Source: Lachnospiraceae bacterium UBA1267 (GTDB lineage: Bacteria > Bacillota > Clostridia > Lachnospirales > Lachnospiraceae). Taken from it: a stretch of 8,337 nucleotides of DNA. Shown piece by piece: positions 6,699 through 8,337 of this stretch. The translations under genes and the position numbers were made by a program. The number at the start of each line of letters is the position of its first letter. Within the stretch, counting starts at the first letter, position 1. Below the pieces are notes generated by a model. That model saw nothing but the letters and a program-made list of their open reading frames with translations, did not search any database and was not told the DNA's origin. Location: NCBI GenBank assembly GCA_002308115.1, contig DBVJ01000081.1:1-8337 (forward strand), given 5' to 3'.

Positions 6699-6709
6699 AC
6701 GCGAAAGCC

Positions 6710-6737
6710 AAAAAGACGGCCCTTGGGCCGTCTTTTT
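6710..6737. terminator. Bidirectional intrinsic terminator
   Basis: AAAAAGACGGCCC (6710-6722) and GGGCCGTCTTTTT (6725-6737) are perfectly complementary, giving a GC-rich stem with A- and T-tracts at its outer ends. The + strand transcript ends in a U-tract after the stem, and so does the - strand transcript. It lies 21 nt after the stop of the membrane protein gene and 28 nt after the stop of the glycoside hydrolase gene, so it can serve both convergent genes. Confidence 0.92.
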
Positions 6738-6765
6738 GATATCTTGGGTGTCCGTGTGCCGCCAT

Positions 6766-8337
6766 TTACCTTGGCGTCGTTTTCTCAAACATTTCCCGGA
6801 TTCGCTCCGGCGAGAAGAGACGCTTCATCTTCTCACGGCTGACTTTCGTGATGACACGGTCGTAAGTGACCAGGCCGTTCAGCTCTTCCTCGACGTCGGA
6901 GAGCTGCGTATACACGTCGGCGCACAAGCCCTCCGGGATGTTCTCCAGCACACTGTGTTCCATAAGTCCGAGAAGCGCTTCTTCAAAGGCCTCCCGCGAC
7001 TTGAAGTTCCGATAGCCGTAGGTCTTGTCCGGATTGTAGAGATGCCCTTCCTCCCGCCAGACATATCCGCCGTATTCGGAGAGCACCCACGGGCGCGTCC
7101 GCTCTTTCGGCGGCTTGATCTTGCCGAAGTAAATGTGATCGGACTCGACGTCGGATTCTTTGCCGCCAAACCAGCCGGAAGCCGTGTCGATGATGCGCGT
7201 CGGATCCATTTCACGAAGCTCCTCGTAGAGCGCCGAACCGTCGAACTGCCCCCAGCCCTCATTGAAAATGGTCCAGTATACGACACAGGGGAAGTTTTTC
7301 AGCTGCTCCACGGTCTCCCGCATGCCCTTACGGAAAGCGGCCCGCGTGACAGGATCCTTGTGCTTCTTCTCATCATTTGCGTGTTTAAGGACCCCGAGCC
7401 CGCCAGGCAGCAGCGTATCCGTAAAGAAACTGTAGCGGCTGTTCTGCACCATGTCCTGAAAGACCGCGATGCCGATGCGGTCGCAGCAATAATAGAAGAG
7501 ATCCGGCTCCACTTTAATGTGTTTGCGGAGCATGTTGAAGCCGCAGTCTTTGAGGAGCCGGAGATCGCGCGTGTAGGCTTTCGGATCCTTAGGAAGGAAG
7601 ATGCCGTCCGGCCAGTAGCCCTGATCGAGCACGCCGTGGAAGAAATAGGGCTCGCCGTTGAGGCAGAGACGCGGGATGCCGCGGACCGTCTTGACTGAGA
7701 CCGAACGGAGCGCGAAATAAGACTCCACGCGGTCATCGCCCATGCGCACCGCGAAATCATAGAGCTTCGGATTCTCGGGCGTCCAGTATTCGGGATCTGG
7801 CACTTCAAACGTGACGCTGCCATCCGAAGCGCGGTACCGTTCCCTGCCGAATTCGACGACGGGCGTCATCGGGACCAGTCCTTCTTCGGAACGCCCGGCC
7901 TTTTCCACCTTGACCGTGACGAGATTCCCCTCCGTCGTGACCTCAAGGCCTCCGATATAGCGTTCCGGGACAGCCTCCATCCAGACGGTCTGCCAGATGC
8001 CGGAGACCGGCGTATACCACATGCCGCCGTTCTTCTCTTTCTGCTTGCCTCTCGGCCAGGGCGCCTGATCCAGCTTGTCACGCACGCGGACTACCAGTTC
8101 ATTTTCCTCTCCGTAATTGAGCGACGCGCCGACTTCGAAGGAAAAATGGCTGTAACCGCCGGAATGCGCGCCGATGGGGGAGTCATTCAACGTGACTTTA
8201 CAACTCTGGTCCACCGCGCCGAAATGAAGAAGCACCCGGTCGGAAGGATCCCGAAGGAAACCGTTCGGGAGTGTGAAGCGCTTTCTGTAAATGAGCTCTT
8301 CTTCCGGATGGATCCGGCGGGAGAGCATGGACAGTTC
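6766..8337 (-). CDS. Glycoside hydrolase family 2 enzyme (beta-galactosidase/beta-glucuronidase type), 5' end outside window
   Basis: GH2 enzymes remove beta-linked sugars such as galactose, glucuronate or mannose from oligosaccharides by a retaining mechanism. The fragment, numbered here from a Met codon at 8328, has three domains: an N-terminal jelly-roll sugar-binding domain (about 1-125, with LLHFGAVDQSCKVTLND and GGYSHFSFEV), an Ig-like domain (about 125-215), and a TIM barrel to the end. The acid/base Glu is E357 in NEGWGQ (codon 7258-7260) and the nucleophile is E418 in VLSEYGG (codon 7075-7077). RKHIKVEP and IAVFQDM are also family-like. The frame stays open upstream of 8328 (Glu-Leu-Ser to the window edge). 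GH2 proteins usually carry a PExxLS-like segment here, so the true start lies beyond the window. A signal peptide cannot be judged. Substrate specificity is not readable. The gene converges on the membrane protein gene and shares its terminator. Gut or rumen glycan use fits, but no transporter or regulator is visible. Confidence 0.93.
   Translation of the reverse strand, partial: ELSMLSRRIHPEEELIYRKRFTLPNGFLRDPSDRVLLHFGAVDQSCKVTLNDSPIGAHSGGYSHFSFEVGASLNYGEENELVVRVRDKLDQAPWPRGKQKEKNGGMWYTPVSGIWQTVWMEAVPERYIGGLEVTTEGNLVTVKVEKAGRSEEGLVPMTPVVEFGRERYRASDGSVTFEVPDPEYWTPENPKLYDFAVRMGDDRVESYFALRSVSVKTVRGIPRLCLNGEPYFFHGVLDQGYWPDGIFLPKDPKAYTRDLRLLKDCGFNMLRKHIKVEPDLFYYCCDRIGIAVFQDMVQNSRYSFFTDTLLPGGLGVLKHANDEKKHKDPVTRAAFRKGMRETVEQLKNFPCVVYWTIFNEGWGQFDGSALYEELREMDPTRIIDTASGWFGGKESDVESDHIYFGKIKPPKERTRPWVLSEYGGYVWREEGHLYNPDKTYGYRNFKSREAFEEALLGLMEHSVLENIPEGLCADVYTQLSDVEEELNGLVTYDRVITKVSREKMKRLFSPERIREMFEKTTPR

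Noticed and set aside
5516..6700. 394-codon open frame on the - strand opposite the repeat-rich protein
   Set aside because: Its Arg/Leu/Phe-rich repeats are only the reverse reading of the + strand repeats. The + strand has a ribosome binding site, helices and a zinc ribbon, and the - strand frame runs through the terminator side without its own signals.
6736..7698. 320-codon open frame on the + strand opposite the GH2 gene
   Set aside because: It starts at the edge of the terminator, has no domain I recognise, and is the shadow of a well-supported GH2 reading frame with both catalytic glutamates.
8326..8328. Met codon at 8328 as the true start of the GH2 enzyme
   Set aside because: The frame is open to the window edge, no ribosome binding site can be seen in the 9 bases left, and GH2 proteins normally have more residues before the first strand.

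Overview
The window looks like a chromosomal segment of a fairly GC-rich member of the Firmicutes, most probably Lachnospiraceae (Clostridia). Three things point there. The FtsH protease domain has the wording familiar from that family (HEVGH, then a GALGY-type segment). A small protein resembling the Lachnospiraceae DUF6145 family lies directly before a DusB-type dihydrouridine synthase. The order ftsH ... dus also recalls the tilS-hpt-ftsH ... dusB ... lysS neighbourhood of Firmicutes. This placement comes from remembered families and synteny, not from a search.

Region 1 (1-5000, + strand) is a tight run of six genes that looks like one transcription unit: the 3' part of ftsH (membrane AAA+ protease), uvrC (excision nuclease), a stand-alone AroQ chorismate mutase, a 93-residue three-helix membrane protein of unknown function, a 117-residue DUF6145-like protein, and dus (tRNA dihydrouridine synthase). 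The junctions are 9-nt gaps or overlaps (23, 4 and 1 nt), so several genes are probably translationally coupled. The genes do not share a pathway. They cover protein quality control, DNA repair, aromatic amino acid synthesis and tRNA modification, which suggests a growth-linked housekeeping operon.

Region 2 (5001-6740) begins with a 95-nt gap that holds a plausible sigma-A-type promoter. One gene follows, for a 530-residue multidomain protein: six predicted membrane helices, a tyrosine/glycine/glutamine-rich tetrapeptide array, a Pro/Ala linker, eight consecutive 11-residue acidic helical repeats, and a C-terminal four-cysteine zinc ribbon. This is the least ordinary item in the window. Its function is unknown. 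A strong hairpin flanked by A and T tracts follows it and can terminate transcription from both sides.

Region 3 (6766-8337, - strand) is a convergent gene for a glycoside hydrolase family 2 enzyme (beta-galactosidase/beta-glucuronidase type). Its 5' end lies beyond the window.

No tRNA, rRNA, CRISPR array, insertion sequence or clear phage/defence gene was seen. Apart from the repeat-rich membrane protein and the uncharacterised small proteins, the window is ordinary core-genome sequence. I found no convincing new multi-gene system.
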